Numbered from the stretch's first letter, positions 49,154 through 58,380 are shown. The stretch is 64,000 nt of DNA from Myxococcales bacterium (GCA_016720595.1 JADKKI010000011.1:192756-256755), one strand, 5' to 3'. Made by a program: numbers and translations. The notes: a model not told the origin generated them from the letters alone.

Positions 49154-50932
49154 GTGGACGGCTTCACGTTGCTGGAGGAATCGGATGCTGTGGCGGCGGC
49201 GATCCAGCCACCACGACAGCTCGGCCGCTACGAGCTGCTCGGCAAGCTCGGCACCGGCGGGATGGCCACGGTCTTCCTCGGACGCACCGCCGGCGAGGCG
49301 GGGTTCCAGCGGCTGTTCGCGATCAAGGTGCTCCACTCGCACCTGGCCGGTGATGCTGGCTTCGTCAAGATGATGCTCGACGAGGCCCGGATCGCCGCAC
49401 GGCTGCACCATCCGAATGTCGTCCCGATCATCGATCTCGGTGTGCAGGACGGCACCCACTACGTGGCGATGGAGTACATCGAGGGTTGCTCGCTGTCGGC
49501 GCTGCTCAAGAAGCACCGCAACGATCGGCCGGCGCACCTGCTGGTCGCGATCTTCCTCGACATCCTCGCCGGCCTCGACGCCGCGCACTCGCTCACCGAC
49601 GACGACGGCAACTCGATGAAGCTCGTCCATCGCGATGTCTCGCCGCAGAACATCCTGGTCGGCATCGATGGCTCGGCGCGCATCACCGACTTCGGCATCG
49701 CGCGCGCCGAGGCTCGAATCAACTCGACGCGACCCGGCGAGCTCAAGGGCAAGATCGCGTACATGTCCCCCGAGCAGATCAAGTCCGAGGAGGTCGACCG
49801 TCGGTCCGATGTGTTCGCGGCGGGCGGCATGCTGTGGTCGATGCTGACGGGCCGCCGCCTGTTCCAGGGCGACAACGAGGCGGCCACGATGGGGAACATC
49901 CTGTCGATGGAGGTCCCGCTCCCCAGCACGCTCGGGCTGCAACCACCGGCTGTATTCGACGCGATCTGTCTGTGCGCGCTCCAGCGTGATCCTGCCAAGC
50001 GGTTCGCGACCGCCCGCGAGATGGAGGATGCGCTCCGCGAATCGGCACGCCAGGAGGGGCTGCTCGCGACCCGCCGCGAGGTCGCGGCCTGGGTGGCCGA
50101 CACGTTCAAGGAGGAGCTCAGCCAGCGCCGGGACGCGATCCGCACCGCCGTGGGCGGAGGTGCGGGCCCTCCACGCGCCACGACCTTGCCCGGCGCCGCG
50201 ACCCTCACCTCCACGAGCGAGTTCTCCAAGTTCACGCCGTCGGGAGTCAGTGAGGCTTCGCGCTCCCTCGCGCCGGTCGCCGCCGCAGCCGCAGCCGCCA
50301 AGGCGCGTCAGTCGCGCCCGCTCGCTGTGGCGATCCCGGAAGCCGATCCCTCCGACGCCAAGGCCGCCGATGCAGCTGTCCTGCCGCCAGCACCGACGCG
50401 TCGACGCGGAATGCTCGTCGGAGGGGCTGCCCTCGGTGCGCTCGGGCTCGTGGTCTGGCTGGTGATGCGGTCGACGACGCAGGCGAGCCCAGAGGCGAGC
50501 GCACCACCACCCGCCACCACGACGCCCGCACCGGAATCCACCGCCGACCTTCCGCCCGCGACGTCGACCGCGCCCGCGACGTCGCCCGCGACCGCGCCGG
50601 CGGCTGCCACGGCCGATCAGCCGCCCTCCGACTACGACGTGACCGTGGAGACCTCGAGCAAGGACGCCACCCAGAATCCGACCAACGCCAACGCCACCGG
50701 CAAGGACGCGCCCAAGCCGGTCCAGCAAGTCGTCACGCGTCCAGCGCCGACACCGCGCCCGAGGCCCGCGGTTGTCGTGAAGCAACCGACGCGACCTCCC
50801 GCGTCACCCAAGCCGGCTGGCGCAGACGTCACGTCGCTGAGGCCGCCCGGCACAGGCGCCGTCACCCCGACCAAGCCACCCCCGACCAAGCCGACGACCT
50901 GGGACAAGGACTCGCCCACTCCACCACCATGA
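49154..50932 (+). CDS. membrane Ser/Thr protein kinase
   Basis: 592 residues from GTG 49154; GTG 49127 in the same frame is an alternative. Kinase domain near the N-terminus: P-loop GTGGMATVF, Lys in FAIKVLHS, catalytic HRDVSPQNIL, DFGIARAE, and MSPEQIKSEEVDRRSDVFA. After a linker, a TM helix at about nt 50410-50470 (VGGAALGALGLVVWLVM), then a Pro/Thr-rich periplasmic tail. Typical Pkn2-like Myxococcota kinase, presumably acting on the neighbouring FHA-LuxR protein. Overlaps the TPR gene by 4 bases. Confidence 0.9.
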   Translation: MDGFTLLEESDAVAAAIQPPRQLGRYELLGKLGTGGMATVFLGRTAGEAGFQRLFAIKVLHSHLAGDAGFVKMMLDEARIAARLHHPNVVPIIDLGVQDGTHYVAMEYIEGCSLSALLKKHRNDRPAHLLVAIFLDILAGLDAAHSLTDDDGNSMKLVHRDVSPQNILVGIDGSARITDFGIARAEARINSTRPGELKGKIAYMSPEQIKSEEVDRRSDVFAAGGMLWSMLTGRRLFQGDNEAATMGNILSMEVPLPSTLGLQPPAVFDAICLCALQRDPAKRFATAREMEDALRESARQEGLLATRREVAAWVADTFKEELSQRRDAIRTAVGGGAGPPRATTLPGAATLTSTSEFSKFTPSGVSEASRSLAPVAAAAAAAKARQSRPLAVAIPEADPSDAKAADAAVLPPAPTRRRGMLVGGAALGALGLVVWLVMRSTTQASPEASAPPPATTTPAPESTADLPPATSTAPATSPATAPAAATADQPPSDYDVTVETSSKDATQNPTNANATGKDAPKPVQQVVTRPAPTPRPRPAVVVKQPTRPPASPKPAGADVTSLRPPGTGAVTPTKPPPTKPTTWDKDSPTPPP

Positions 50933-51711
50933 AGCACCGCGCACTCCTCGCCCTCGCGTTCGCATCGATCCCAACCCTCGCCCTGGCCGACCCAGCGGAG
51001 GACCACCTCGCCAAGGGGACGAACTACTACAACATCCAGGAGTGGGCCTCGGCGCTCAAGGAATACAAGGAGAGCTACGCGCTCGATCCCAAGCCCGACA
51101 CGTTGTGGGCGATCGCGCAGACCCAGCGCTTATCAGGGGACTGCCGGAGCGCGATCCTCACGTACAAGGCGTACATGCGCACTGCGTCCGCGGCAGGCGC
51201 GAACGTGGCCCAGGAGTTCATCACCAAGTGCCAGGCGGACATCGAGGCGCAGCAGCGCGCGATCGACGCCCCGCCTCCCACGGTGTCCCCTCCCCCGCCC
51301 GTGGTGGTCAACCCGCCGATCACCTCGCCGCAGCCGCAACCGATGCCGCCTCCGCAGCGCGCGTCCACGCACCATGGCTCGTGGGCGTTCGATCCTCTCG
51401 GTGACGTGTTGTTCGTCGTCGGCGTCGGTGGTCTGGCGACAGGCGCCACGTTCCTCGCGCTCGGCAATCGCGACATGAGCGCCGCCAAGAACGAGCTGAC
51501 GGTCGCGGCCTACGAGGGCGCCACCAGCGACGCGAAGCAGAAGCAGCAGATCGGCATGATCGCGACCTCCGCTGGCGCCGTGTTCACGGGACTCGCGATC
51601 TGGCGGTTCGTCGCGGTCGCCAGGCGCCACAACCGCGAGGACGCGCAGAACAGCCTCGCGATCGTTCCGACGCGCGACGGCGCCTTCGCCAGCTATCTCG
51701 TCAGCTTCTAA
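50929..51711 (+). CDS. exported TPR protein with C-terminal membrane helices
   Basis: 260 residues. Signal peptide (ALLALAFASIPTLALA), a TPR pair (AKGTNYYNIQEWASALKEYKES, DTLWAIAQTQRLSGDCRSAIL), a Pro-rich linker, then two hydrophobic helices (VLFVVGVGGLATGATFLALG, GMIATSAGAVFTGLAIWRFV). This is the layout of PEGA/TPR partners found beside Myxococcota kinases. ATG overlaps the kinase stop, so translationally coupled. Confidence 0.85.
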   Translation: MKHRALLALAFASIPTLALADPAEDHLAKGTNYYNIQEWASALKEYKESYALDPKPDTLWAIAQTQRLSGDCRSAILTYKAYMRTASAAGANVAQEFITKCQADIEAQQRAIDAPPPTVSPPPPVVVNPPITSPQPQPMPPPQRASTHHGSWAFDPLGDVLFVVGVGGLATGATFLALGNRDMSAAKNELTVAAYEGATSDAKQKQQIGMIATSAGAVFTGLAIWRFVAVARRHNREDAQNSLAIVPTRDGAFASYLVSF

Positions 51712-51723
51712 CCGGGAGACCTC

Positions 51724-53100
51724 ATGCTCGCTCGAGTCTCACTCACGCTCGCGTTGATCGGGCTTGGCGCGGCGTGCACCAGCGCGCCGCCGTACGAGTG
51801 CACATCCAACGCACAGTGCATCGACAAGGCGGGGGCGTCGGGGATCTGCGAGGCCGACTCGTTCTGTAGCTTCGGCGACACGACGTGCACGGGCACGACG
51901 CGTCGGTATAGCGAAGGCGCGGGCGACGGAAAGGCGGGGGTCTGCGTGGCTCCGCCCACGGAGAGCTGCATCGACGACCTGACCGGCGGCGAGGCGCACT
52001 TCTGCCTCGTGCGTCACGACGGCACCGTGTGGTGCTGGGGCGCCAACGACGCCGGCCAGCTCGGAGACAACACCAAGACAGATCGGGCTCGGCCGACCAA
52101 GGTGATGACCCCGTCGGGAAAGACCTTCGTCCAGGTCGTGGCCAGCGAGAACCACACGTGCGCGTTGGCCGCCGACCACACGGTGTGGTGCTGGGGCGCG
52201 AACGACGTCGGCCAGCTCGGCATCGTCAGCGCGGCAGGCACGCCGCTCTCGGAGTCGCTCGTGCCGATCCAGATCCAGGCGGTGGCCGGCGTGGCGCCGA
52301 ACCTGACGTTCAGCCCGTTCATCTCCAGCCACCTCGCCGCCGGCGGCAAGCACGTGTGCGCCGTCAACAGCTCAGGTGGCGTGGCGTGCTGGGGTGAGAA
52401 CGCGGATGGACAGTGTGGGAAGCTCCCGCCGAGTCATGGTGGCGCGCCGGATGCCGATGACCTGCTCTACCCCACGCAGGTGCCGGGGCTCACCGAAGGC
52501 ATCATCGAGGTCGCGGTGGGCGACGAGCACAGCACGGCGCTCAAGGACAACGGCAGCGTGTTCGCGTTTGGCGGGAATGCCAATGGTCAGCTCGGGGATG
52601 GCACCACGACGGATAGCTCGTCGCCGGTGCAATCGAAGATCACCTCGGTGACCGGAGTCAGCGGAGGCGATGAACACACCTGCGCGGCCAAGAGCGACGG
52701 CACGATCTGGTGCTGGGGCTACGGCGCCTCGGCAGGGATCGATGGCGGCACCGATCAGCCGATGCCGCAGCGTACGGTGACAGCGCGCTCCACCTTCGCG
52801 GGTGGCAGCGCCTTCCACACCTGCGCGACCCAGGAGACCTCGTTTCTGTGCTGGGGACAGAACGATCGCGGCCAGGTCGGCGCGGGATCGATCGATCCCG
52901 ACAACGCGACGGTCGCGAGCCCGGTGCGTGCGCTGCTCGCCACCGTGGCCCGTGCGGCGCCCAGTACGACCGGGACCTGCGCGGTAACGGTCGAGGGGCA
53001 GCTCTGGTGCTGGGGCGCGAACGATCACGGTCAGCAGGGCACGGGAACGACCGGACCGGATACCAGCACGCCCGAGCGCGTGACGTTCTCGTGTAAGTGA
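51724..53100 (+). CDS. RCC1-repeat lipoprotein
   Basis: 458 residues. Signal peptide with lipobox (LIGLGAACTSA), a Cys-rich segment (residues 25-85), then at least six RCC1/BNR-type repeats, most carrying W-C-W-G (GTVWCWGANDAGQLGD, HTVWCWGANDVGQLG, GTIWCWGYG, QLWCWGANDHGQQG). Should form a beta-propeller at the cell surface. The paired Cys in each WCWG blade and the CALA/CAVN strand opposite suggest disulfides between blades. Separated by 12 bases from the TPR gene. Confidence 0.88.
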   Translation: MLARVSLTLALIGLGAACTSAPPYECTSNAQCIDKAGASGICEADSFCSFGDTTCTGTTRRYSEGAGDGKAGVCVAPPTESCIDDLTGGEAHFCLVRHDGTVWCWGANDAGQLGDNTKTDRARPTKVMTPSGKTFVQVVASENHTCALAADHTVWCWGANDVGQLGIVSAAGTPLSESLVPIQIQAVAGVAPNLTFSPFISSHLAAGGKHVCAVNSSGGVACWGENADGQCGKLPPSHGGAPDADDLLYPTQVPGLTEGIIEVAVGDEHSTALKDNGSVFAFGGNANGQLGDGTTTDSSSPVQSKITSVTGVSGGDEHTCAAKSDGTIWCWGYGASAGIDGGTDQPMPQRTVTARSTFAGGSAFHTCATQETSFLCWGQNDRGQVGAGSIDPDNATVASPVRALLATVARAAPSTTGTCAVTVEGQLWCWGANDHGQQGTGTTGPDTSTPERVTFSCK

Positions 53101-53174
53101 CCGCGACCCCGGCACCGTCGCCGTCGAGCGCCACGGCACTGATAGAATGGGCGACCATTCGAGCTGGAGGAACA

Positions 53175-53564
53175 ATGAAGGCAGCTTTCATCGGTGGAGT
53201 CCTGATCGCGGCGGCGCTCGGTGCCTGCGGCAACAAAGACAGCGCCAAGGGCAGCGGCGCGACCAACAGCTCGGGTGACGAGCTCCCGCGGCAGGGCGCG
53301 TGTGATACGCGCGGCAAGACCAACATCTGCATCGAGTACTTCGGTCAGCCCGGGAGCAGCACTGGCATCACGGCCTCGGGACGTTCAAATTGCGAGCAGG
53401 CCGGCGGCACGGTCCTCGAGAAGTGCCCGAAGGAGGGAGCCCTCGGCCGGTGTGTCTCCGCGGAGATCCGGATCCAGCAGACGCTCATGTACGTGCCGCT
53501 CAGCAAGGAGAAGGCGGAGCAGCTCTGCAAGGGCATGGGCGACGGCAAGCTCGGCCCACCGTAG
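53175..53564 (+). CDS. small Cys-containing lipoprotein
   Basis: 129 residues, start ATG 53175 with GGAGG 6 bases upstream. Lipobox AALGACGNK. Cys residues at ACDTRGKTNICIEYFG, SNCEQAGG, EKCPKEG, GRCVSAEI, QLCKGMG suggest disulfides. An extended -10 TGATAGAAT lies at 53140-53148. No family named. Confidence 0.78.
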   Translation: MKAAFIGGVLIAAALGACGNKDSAKGSGATNSSGDELPRQGACDTRGKTNICIEYFGQPGSSTGITASGRSNCEQAGGTVLEKCPKEGALGRCVSAEIRIQQTLMYVPLSKEKAEQLCKGMGDGKLGPP

Positions 53565-53724
53565 CTGCCGGAACGCTGCCGACGCCTTCTGGAGCAACTC
53601 CTGATCGCCCGGATCAGCGCCCGCTTGGAGTCCCAGTCCGGAGTCTAGAGGTCCCAGCCGAGCCGGGACAACTTGCGCAGCAATCGGGACTTGGCGTGAG
53701 ATCGGCGATGGCCTGCGACTTGCG

Positions 53725-54291
53725 ATGCCCACGAGCGTGGCCGCCCCTCGCATCTCGCTCGCCCTCGTGCCCCTGCTCTCGTTCGCCCTCTCCGCCTGCA
53801 TGATCGGCGAAGACCCCGCCGAGACCGGAGCGCTGCGCGCGAACGCAGACGACGTGGGCGCCGATGCCCTGCGGTGGGAGTCGTTCACGAGCAACTGCGT
53901 CTCGCGGCACGGCATCGTGGCGATCGGCGGTGAGCTCTCCGTGCTGTTCGATCAGGGAGAGAAGTGGACGGAGTGCACGGTGTCGGGGGTGATCCGGGTG
54001 CCGGCCGACATGAAGCTGACCTCGGTCTACCAGGCGGTGCGCACGTTCGGTGCGTCCACGCCGATCCAGTACACCGCGCGCCTCGGCGGCTCCGCGATCA
54101 CCACCAAGTCGACCTCGGCGGGCACCGGCTTCGAGACCACGGCGAGCGTCGCCGGCCTCGGCACCCAGCTGTGCGCGCGTCCAGATCCGGCGAGCCGCAC
54201 CGTGGCGTTCTCGATCTCGGTGTCCGTCGCGGCTGCGGGCGCGTACCTCGACTCGATCGACTGGGGCATCGGCGCCGAGCCGTGTCGCTGA
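53725..54291 (+). CDS. lipoprotein with beta-rich domain
   Basis: 188 residues. Signal peptide and lipobox (LLSFALSACMIG); mature part ESFTSNCVSRHGIVAIGG, SVYQAVRTFGASTPIQYTARL, SRTVAFSISVSVAAAGAYLDSIDWG is all-beta and Cys-poor. The closing DSIDWG is common in secreted sandwich domains. Function unknown. Confidence 0.75.
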   Translation: MPTSVAAPRISLALVPLLSFALSACMIGEDPAETGALRANADDVGADALRWESFTSNCVSRHGIVAIGGELSVLFDQGEKWTECTVSGVIRVPADMKLTSVYQAVRTFGASTPIQYTARLGGSAITTKSTSAGTGFETTASVAGLGTQLCARPDPASRTVAFSISVSVAAAGAYLDSIDWGIGAEPCR

Positions 54292-54360
54292 CCGTCGCCT
54301 GGCGGCCCAGACCGGGCGAGCCGACTCTGGCACCGTGATACGCTGATCGCTCGGCGTCGC

Positions 54361-55908
54361 GTGTCGACCATCGACTTCACACCCGGCTCCACCGTGGGGC
54401 GCTACGAGATCCTCAAGAGGATCGGCGCCGGAGGCATGGCCGAGGTCTACCTCGGACGCCCGAAGAACGCTCCGGCCGGCGCCCGCGTCGCGATCAAGCG
54501 CCTGCTGCCGTCGTTCGCCCACGAGCGCCGGTTCATCGAGATGTTCATCGCCGAGGCCCGGCTCGCCTCGACCTTGCACCACCCGAACATCGCCAAGGTG
54601 TTCGATGCGGTGATCGATCACGACGCGTGCTACTTCGCGATGGAGTTCGTGCACGGGCACGACGTCCGGGCACTGCTCGCCGCCGCGGCCGCCCGACAGC
54701 GACCGATGCCACTCGCGATCGCGATCTCGATCATGTACGGCATCACGAGCGCGCTCGCGTACGTGCACGACCCGCGCGGACCGCACGCCAAGCTCAACAT
54801 CGTTCACCGCGACATCTCGCCGAGCAACATCCTCGTGAGCTTCGAGGGCGCGATCAAGCTCGTCGATTTCGGGATCGCGCGCGTCGAGACCGGTGCGGTC
54901 ACGCGCACCGCGAGCGGCCAGCTCAAGGGCAAGATCCCGTACATGTCCCCGGAGCAGTGCCGCGCCCGAGCACTCGACGGACGCTCGGACCTGTTCTCCC
55001 TCGGCGTGGTGCTCTACGAGCTGACCACCAACACGCGTCCGTTCGATCGCTCGAGCGAGTTCGAGACCCTCGAAGCGATCGTGCGAGGTGAGTTCGCGCC
55101 GCCGTCCCGCGTGGTGAAGGACTATCCGCCCGACCTCGAGCCGATCGTGATGCGGCTGCTCGCGACACGCCCCACCGATCGCTATCCCTCTGCAGGTGCG
55201 CTGCTCGTGGATCTCGATCGAATGATCGCCGCGCACCACCTCGATCTCTCCGACGAGGCGCTCGTCGCGCACGTGGTGGCTCTGCTCGGCCGCGGCGAGG
55301 GCGTCGCACCACCCGCGACGGGCAAGCCCACCGCTCGCGAGGCCAAGCCCCACAAACACGAACGGCTCGACACGTCACCCTCGGTGATGACCGATGAGCA
55401 CCGGATCGCGCCCTATGGCGAGCTATCGCCCGAGGCGCGGGTCCCGATCGACCGTGTCGCCGCGCGCTGCAGCGCTCTGCTCGAGAGCATCGACCCACGA
55501 ACCACCGATCCACGCGACCTGCCCGCCTCGGGGGTCGCCCAGCTGATCGGGCGCGCGATGCGGACCCACGCGCGCGGGGATCTCGACGAGGCGGTGATCG
55601 CTCTCGAGCTCGCGCTCTCCGCCGCTCGCCCCGAGGACGGCGTGGATGCCCTGCTCGCCACCAACGAGGCGCTGATCCTCACGGTGTTCACCGGCTTCCT
55701 CGGCGATCAATCTCGGATGGCCGCGCTGTCGCAGCACCTCGAGCAGCTGATCGGGATCGAGATCGATCAGCGGGCCGCGTACTTGCTGACTCGCATCGAT
55801 GGCACCCTCTCCGCCCGCGAGCTGATCAGCACCTGCGGCCTGCCGCTGCGCGAGGCGTACCGGCACCTCTGCCAGCTGATCCTGCGCGAGATCGTCGTCC
55901 TCGTCTAA
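54361..55908 (+). CDS. Ser/Thr protein kinase with C-terminal helical domain, no membrane helix
   Basis: 515 residues from GTG 54361. Kinase domain 10-280: GAGGMAEVYLG, AIKRLLP, HRDISPSNILV, DFGIARVE, MSPEQCRA. Residues 360-515 are helical and end in YLLTRIDGTLSARELISTCG and YRHLCQLILREIVVLV, a pattern seen at the C-termini of Myxococcota kinases that dimerise or bind partners. No TM helix, so cytoplasmic, unlike the kinase at 49154. Substrate unknown. Confidence 0.9.
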   Translation: MSTIDFTPGSTVGRYEILKRIGAGGMAEVYLGRPKNAPAGARVAIKRLLPSFAHERRFIEMFIAEARLASTLHHPNIAKVFDAVIDHDACYFAMEFVHGHDVRALLAAAAARQRPMPLAIAISIMYGITSALAYVHDPRGPHAKLNIVHRDISPSNILVSFEGAIKLVDFGIARVETGAVTRTASGQLKGKIPYMSPEQCRARALDGRSDLFSLGVVLYELTTNTRPFDRSSEFETLEAIVRGEFAPPSRVVKDYPPDLEPIVMRLLATRPTDRYPSAGALLVDLDRMIAAHHLDLSDEALVAHVVALLGRGEGVAPPATGKPTAREAKPHKHERLDTSPSVMTDEHRIAPYGELSPEARVPIDRVAARCSALLESIDPRTTDPRDLPASGVAQLIGRAMRTHARGDLDEAVIALELALSAARPEDGVDALLATNEALILTVFTGFLGDQSRMAALSQHLEQLIGIEIDQRAAYLLTRIDGTLSARELISTCGLPLREAYRHLCQLILREIVVLV

Positions 55909-55911
55909 GCT

Positions 55912-56709
55912 TCACGGCGCGACACGAAACGCCGCCACCGCCGAGTCCCAGCTGTGCGCGGTCTCGGTCACGGTGGGCCCGTACGCGCCAATCGCCGTGA
56001 CCTCGCGGTACCACGCGGCCTGGACGACCGGGGTGGCCGTCACACCGGTCATCGCGGTCCACGCCCCCGGCGTCGGAGCACCGAACGTGTTCGGGCTGCT
56101 ATCGGTGACCGCGAAGATCACGAGGTCGTGGGCGTGGGTCGTCGAGATCGTCCCGGCACCCGCAGGGCTCGCGCCGCCCGAGGTGGACGCCGTGCCGTCG
56201 AGGACGTTGGTGCTCGTCAGCCCGGACCACTCGCTCACGGCCATCCAGATCGGCAGGCCGTATGTGGGAAACGTGATCGTCACCGTCGCGCTCGAACCGT
56301 TGGTCACGCCGAACCAGATCTCGATGTTCGAGTTGTTCAGCGAATTCGTGGCGCGGGTCCAGGTCGCCACACCGCCACCGGTGACGGTCGCGAGGGCACC
56401 GTGCTCGGCGGCCCCCACCAAGACGAGCAGATGACCACTGGCCGGGGGCGCGCCCAACATGGCCGACAAGGGGGCGTTGGTGTTCGGCGCGGCTCCGGTG
56501 ACCTGTTGCACGATCGCTAGCCCCGCAGCCGCGGCGTCCGGCGCAGCGGCGTCGACCCCGTCGATCACCGAGCCATCGTCGGGCGCGTTCGGTGCGTCGA
56601 GCCCTTCCGCAGAGCCCACGTGGAACCCACACGCCGCCAGCGTCACGACGAGCCCGGCCAGCACGGAGCGCACACTCCACTGTAGAGGCAGAGCCGCTGC
56701 GGCGTCCAT
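55912..56709 (-). CDS. lipoprotein of unknown function
   Basis: 265 residues from ATG 56709. Signal peptide with lipobox (LAGLVVTLAACGFH), D/A/P-rich linker (DAPNAPDDGSVIDGVDAAAP), then a beta-rich domain (SGHLLVLVGAAEHGALATVTGGG, HAHDLVIFAVTDSSPN, HSWDSAVAAFRVAP) of the kind widespread in Myxococcota surface lipoproteins. Converges with the kinase gene (3-base gap). Confidence 0.78.
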   Translation of the reverse strand: MDAAAALPLQWSVRSVLAGLVVTLAACGFHVGSAEGLDAPNAPDDGSVIDGVDAAAPDAAAAGLAIVQQVTGAAPNTNAPLSAMLGAPPASGHLLVLVGAAEHGALATVTGGGVATWTRATNSLNNSNIEIWFGVTNGSSATVTITFPTYGLPIWMAVSEWSGLTSTNVLDGTASTSGGASPAGAGTISTTHAHDLVIFAVTDSSPNTFGAPTPGAWTAMTGVTATPVVQAAWYREVTAIGAYGPTVTETAHSWDSAVAAFRVAP

Positions 56710-56813
56710 CCCACCTGCGGGCGTCGCAGGCCTCCAGGGTTGGCGCAGGGTTACGCCCGACCTCGACGCGACCTCGACGACGAGGTCACGCCCTTGGCGT
56801 GATACATCGGGGC

Positions 56814-57293
56814 ATGCAGTCGGTCCTCGACGCGCTCGACGGCTTCGGCGGCATCTACGTCGCGCTGTTCCTGTTCGCGATCCTGTCGGGGGTGTTTCCG
56901 CTCGCCAACAGCGAGGCCGCCTTGATCGCGCTCGGCGCCGCATCGCCGTACGCCTGGCCGAAGCTCGTCGTGCTCGCCGTGCTCGTCGCGCTCGGTCAAT
57001 CCGTGACGCACGCGATCGTGTTCCAGTCTGGACGCGGCCTCGCGAAGGTCGGCGCGAAGGGGCACCCGAAGCTCGAGGCCCGGCTCGCGAAGGCGCGGGA
57101 GCTGGGCGCACGCTGGCAGAAGAGCGAGCTGCTCTTGATCACCCTGGGCGCGACGATCGGGATCCCACCGCAGGTGCTGGTCGCGCTCCTCGCGGGCGTG
57201 ATCGGCATCCGCTTCCGCACGTTCGTCGCGATCGATGTGGCAGGGCGAATCGCACGCTTCACGACGATCGTCCTGATCGCGCACCTCGTCTGA
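56814..57293 (+). CDS. VTT/SNARE-associated-like small membrane protein
   Basis: 159 residues. Four hydrophobic segments; GIYVALFLFAILSGVFPLANSE at the N-terminus and GIPPQVLVALLAGVIGIRFRTFVAIDVAGRIARF near the C-terminus match the DedA/VTT core (the G-x-P-P and the GR near the end). DedA relatives are undecaprenyl-phosphate or other lipid flippases; role here unknown. Confidence 0.75.
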   Translation: MQSVLDALDGFGGIYVALFLFAILSGVFPLANSEAALIALGAASPYAWPKLVVLAVLVALGQSVTHAIVFQSGRGLAKVGAKGHPKLEARLAKARELGARWQKSELLLITLGATIGIPPQVLVALLAGVIGIRFRTFVAIDVAGRIARFTTIVLIAHLV

Positions 57294-57300
57294 GCCGCGG

Positions 57301-57531
57301 TCAGGGCTTCCGATCCCGGAAGCGCCGCAGGAGCTCCTCGCGGCACTCGGGCGGTGGCGGCTCGTCAGGCAGCTGGTTCAGTGTCGCGATCGTGACCCGG
57401 TATTGCTGGAGGTACGCACGGCAGTGCTTGCACATCGCGAGGTGCATCCACACGCTGACCCGCTGCCCGAACGGTAGCGCGCCCTCGACATAGTCGGTCA
57501 CGCGCTCGGTCACGTCGCGGCAGGTCAGCAT
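57301..57531 (-). CDS. zinc-finger anti-sigma-like protein, paralogue of 58484-58726
   Basis: 76 residues. Segment WMHLAMCKHCRAYLQQ carries the H-x3-C-x2-C zinc site of ZF-HC2 anti-sigma domains. Compared with the protein at 58484-58726 it shares MLTCR, VTD, EG, MCKHCRAYL, TI-TL, LP-EP and ELL-RF, so the two are duplicates. It lacks a TM helix. It may bind a sigma factor or a regulator. Separated from the P460 gene by 55 bases, same strand. Confidence 0.78.
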   Translation of the reverse strand: MLTCRDVTERVTDYVEGALPFGQRVSVWMHLAMCKHCRAYLQQYRVTIATLNQLPDEPPPPECREELLRRFRDRKP

Positions 57532-57586
57532 GAGTCGGCGTCTCCTTCGAGCATGGCACGGCCGACTCTCGGCGGGGACGCGGCGT

Positions 57587-58144
57587 CTACTTGAACTTGT
57601 GCGTCATCACGAAGTCATTGGCGGAGCCGTTGTCGTGGCAGTCCTTGCACATCCCCACCGCTTTGCCTTCCAGCGCCATGTCGTTCATCGTCATGACCTT
57701 CATCAGATCGGGCGAAGCCTTGACGTAGTACCAGTCGCCGCCCTGCTTGCTCATGATGGTGACGGACATCGGCTTGGCGTCCGCCGTCATCATCTCTTCC
57801 TTGACGATCACCGCTCCGTCGGGGAGTGGGAGCGTCTTGGCTGTGATCGCGTCGCCGACGACCTTGTTGTGAAACGCCAGCACGAACATCCCCATGTGTC
57901 CCTCGGACTTCGCCGGCTGCTGCATCTCGGGGAACTTCGACCAGCTCGCATAGCCCTTGGCGGCCGCGAGCACGGGCGACGTCTCGGCGGAGGGCTCGGC
58001 CATGCCCATCTTCATGTCCATCATCCCGCCTGCGCCCATCATCCCGCCCTTGTCCATCGTCCCCCCCGGCTTCTCGGACTTCGCTTTGCCTCCGCCACAC
58101 GCGGCGAGCGCTACCAACGACACAAACCATACGGTGCTCTTCAT
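57587..58144 (-). CDS. cytochrome P460-type lipoprotein with Met-rich N-terminus
   Basis: 185 residues. Signal peptide with lipobox (VALAACGGG), a Met/Gly-rich stretch (GGMMGAGGMMDMKMGMAEP) of the sort that binds copper, then a P460 domain: GHMGMFVLAFHNKVVGDAI, LPDGAVIVKEE, SVTIMSKQGGDWYYV, and the haem-attachment motif CKDCH near the C-terminus. P460 cytochromes oxidise hydroxylamine or bind NO; many remote members are of unknown role. Likely periplasmic. Confidence 0.82.
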   Translation of the reverse strand: MKSTVWFVSLVALAACGGGKAKSEKPGGTMDKGGMMGAGGMMDMKMGMAEPSAETSPVLAAAKGYASWSKFPEMQQPAKSEGHMGMFVLAFHNKVVGDAITAKTLPLPDGAVIVKEEMMTADAKPMSVTIMSKQGGDWYYVKASPDLMKVMTMNDMALEGKAVGMCKDCHDNGSANDFVMTHKFK

Positions 58145-58248
58145 GCTCGGACTCCTCGCAAATAGTTGTAGGTGCGCTGCTGTCTCACGAGGCGCGATTT
58201 CGTTACACGGATTCGCGTTCCCGAGACACGCTTACTCGAGCGCCGCGC

Positions 58249-58380
58249 TCAGATCACGTGCAAGCCCCAGCGCAGCCCCGCAAAAGCGACGAGCATCACG
58301 CCCATCAAGATCATCAGCTTGTCGTGCGTGCAGAGACCCTGCTTCGCCTTGCAGCCATCGATCGGACACATCTTCGCCAT
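58249..58380 (-). CDS. 43-residue membrane protein with Cys/His N-terminus
   Basis: Start ATG 58380 with AGGAGG about 5 bases upstream. N-terminal AKMCPIDGCKAKQGLCTHDK holds three Cys and a His that could bind a metal; residues 22-42 are one TM helix (MILMGVMLVAFAGLRWGLHV). Lies between the anti-sigma gene and the P460 gene on the same strand. Not a family I can name. Confidence 0.65.
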   Translation of the reverse strand: MAKMCPIDGCKAKQGLCTHDKLMILMGVMLVAFAGLRWGLHVI

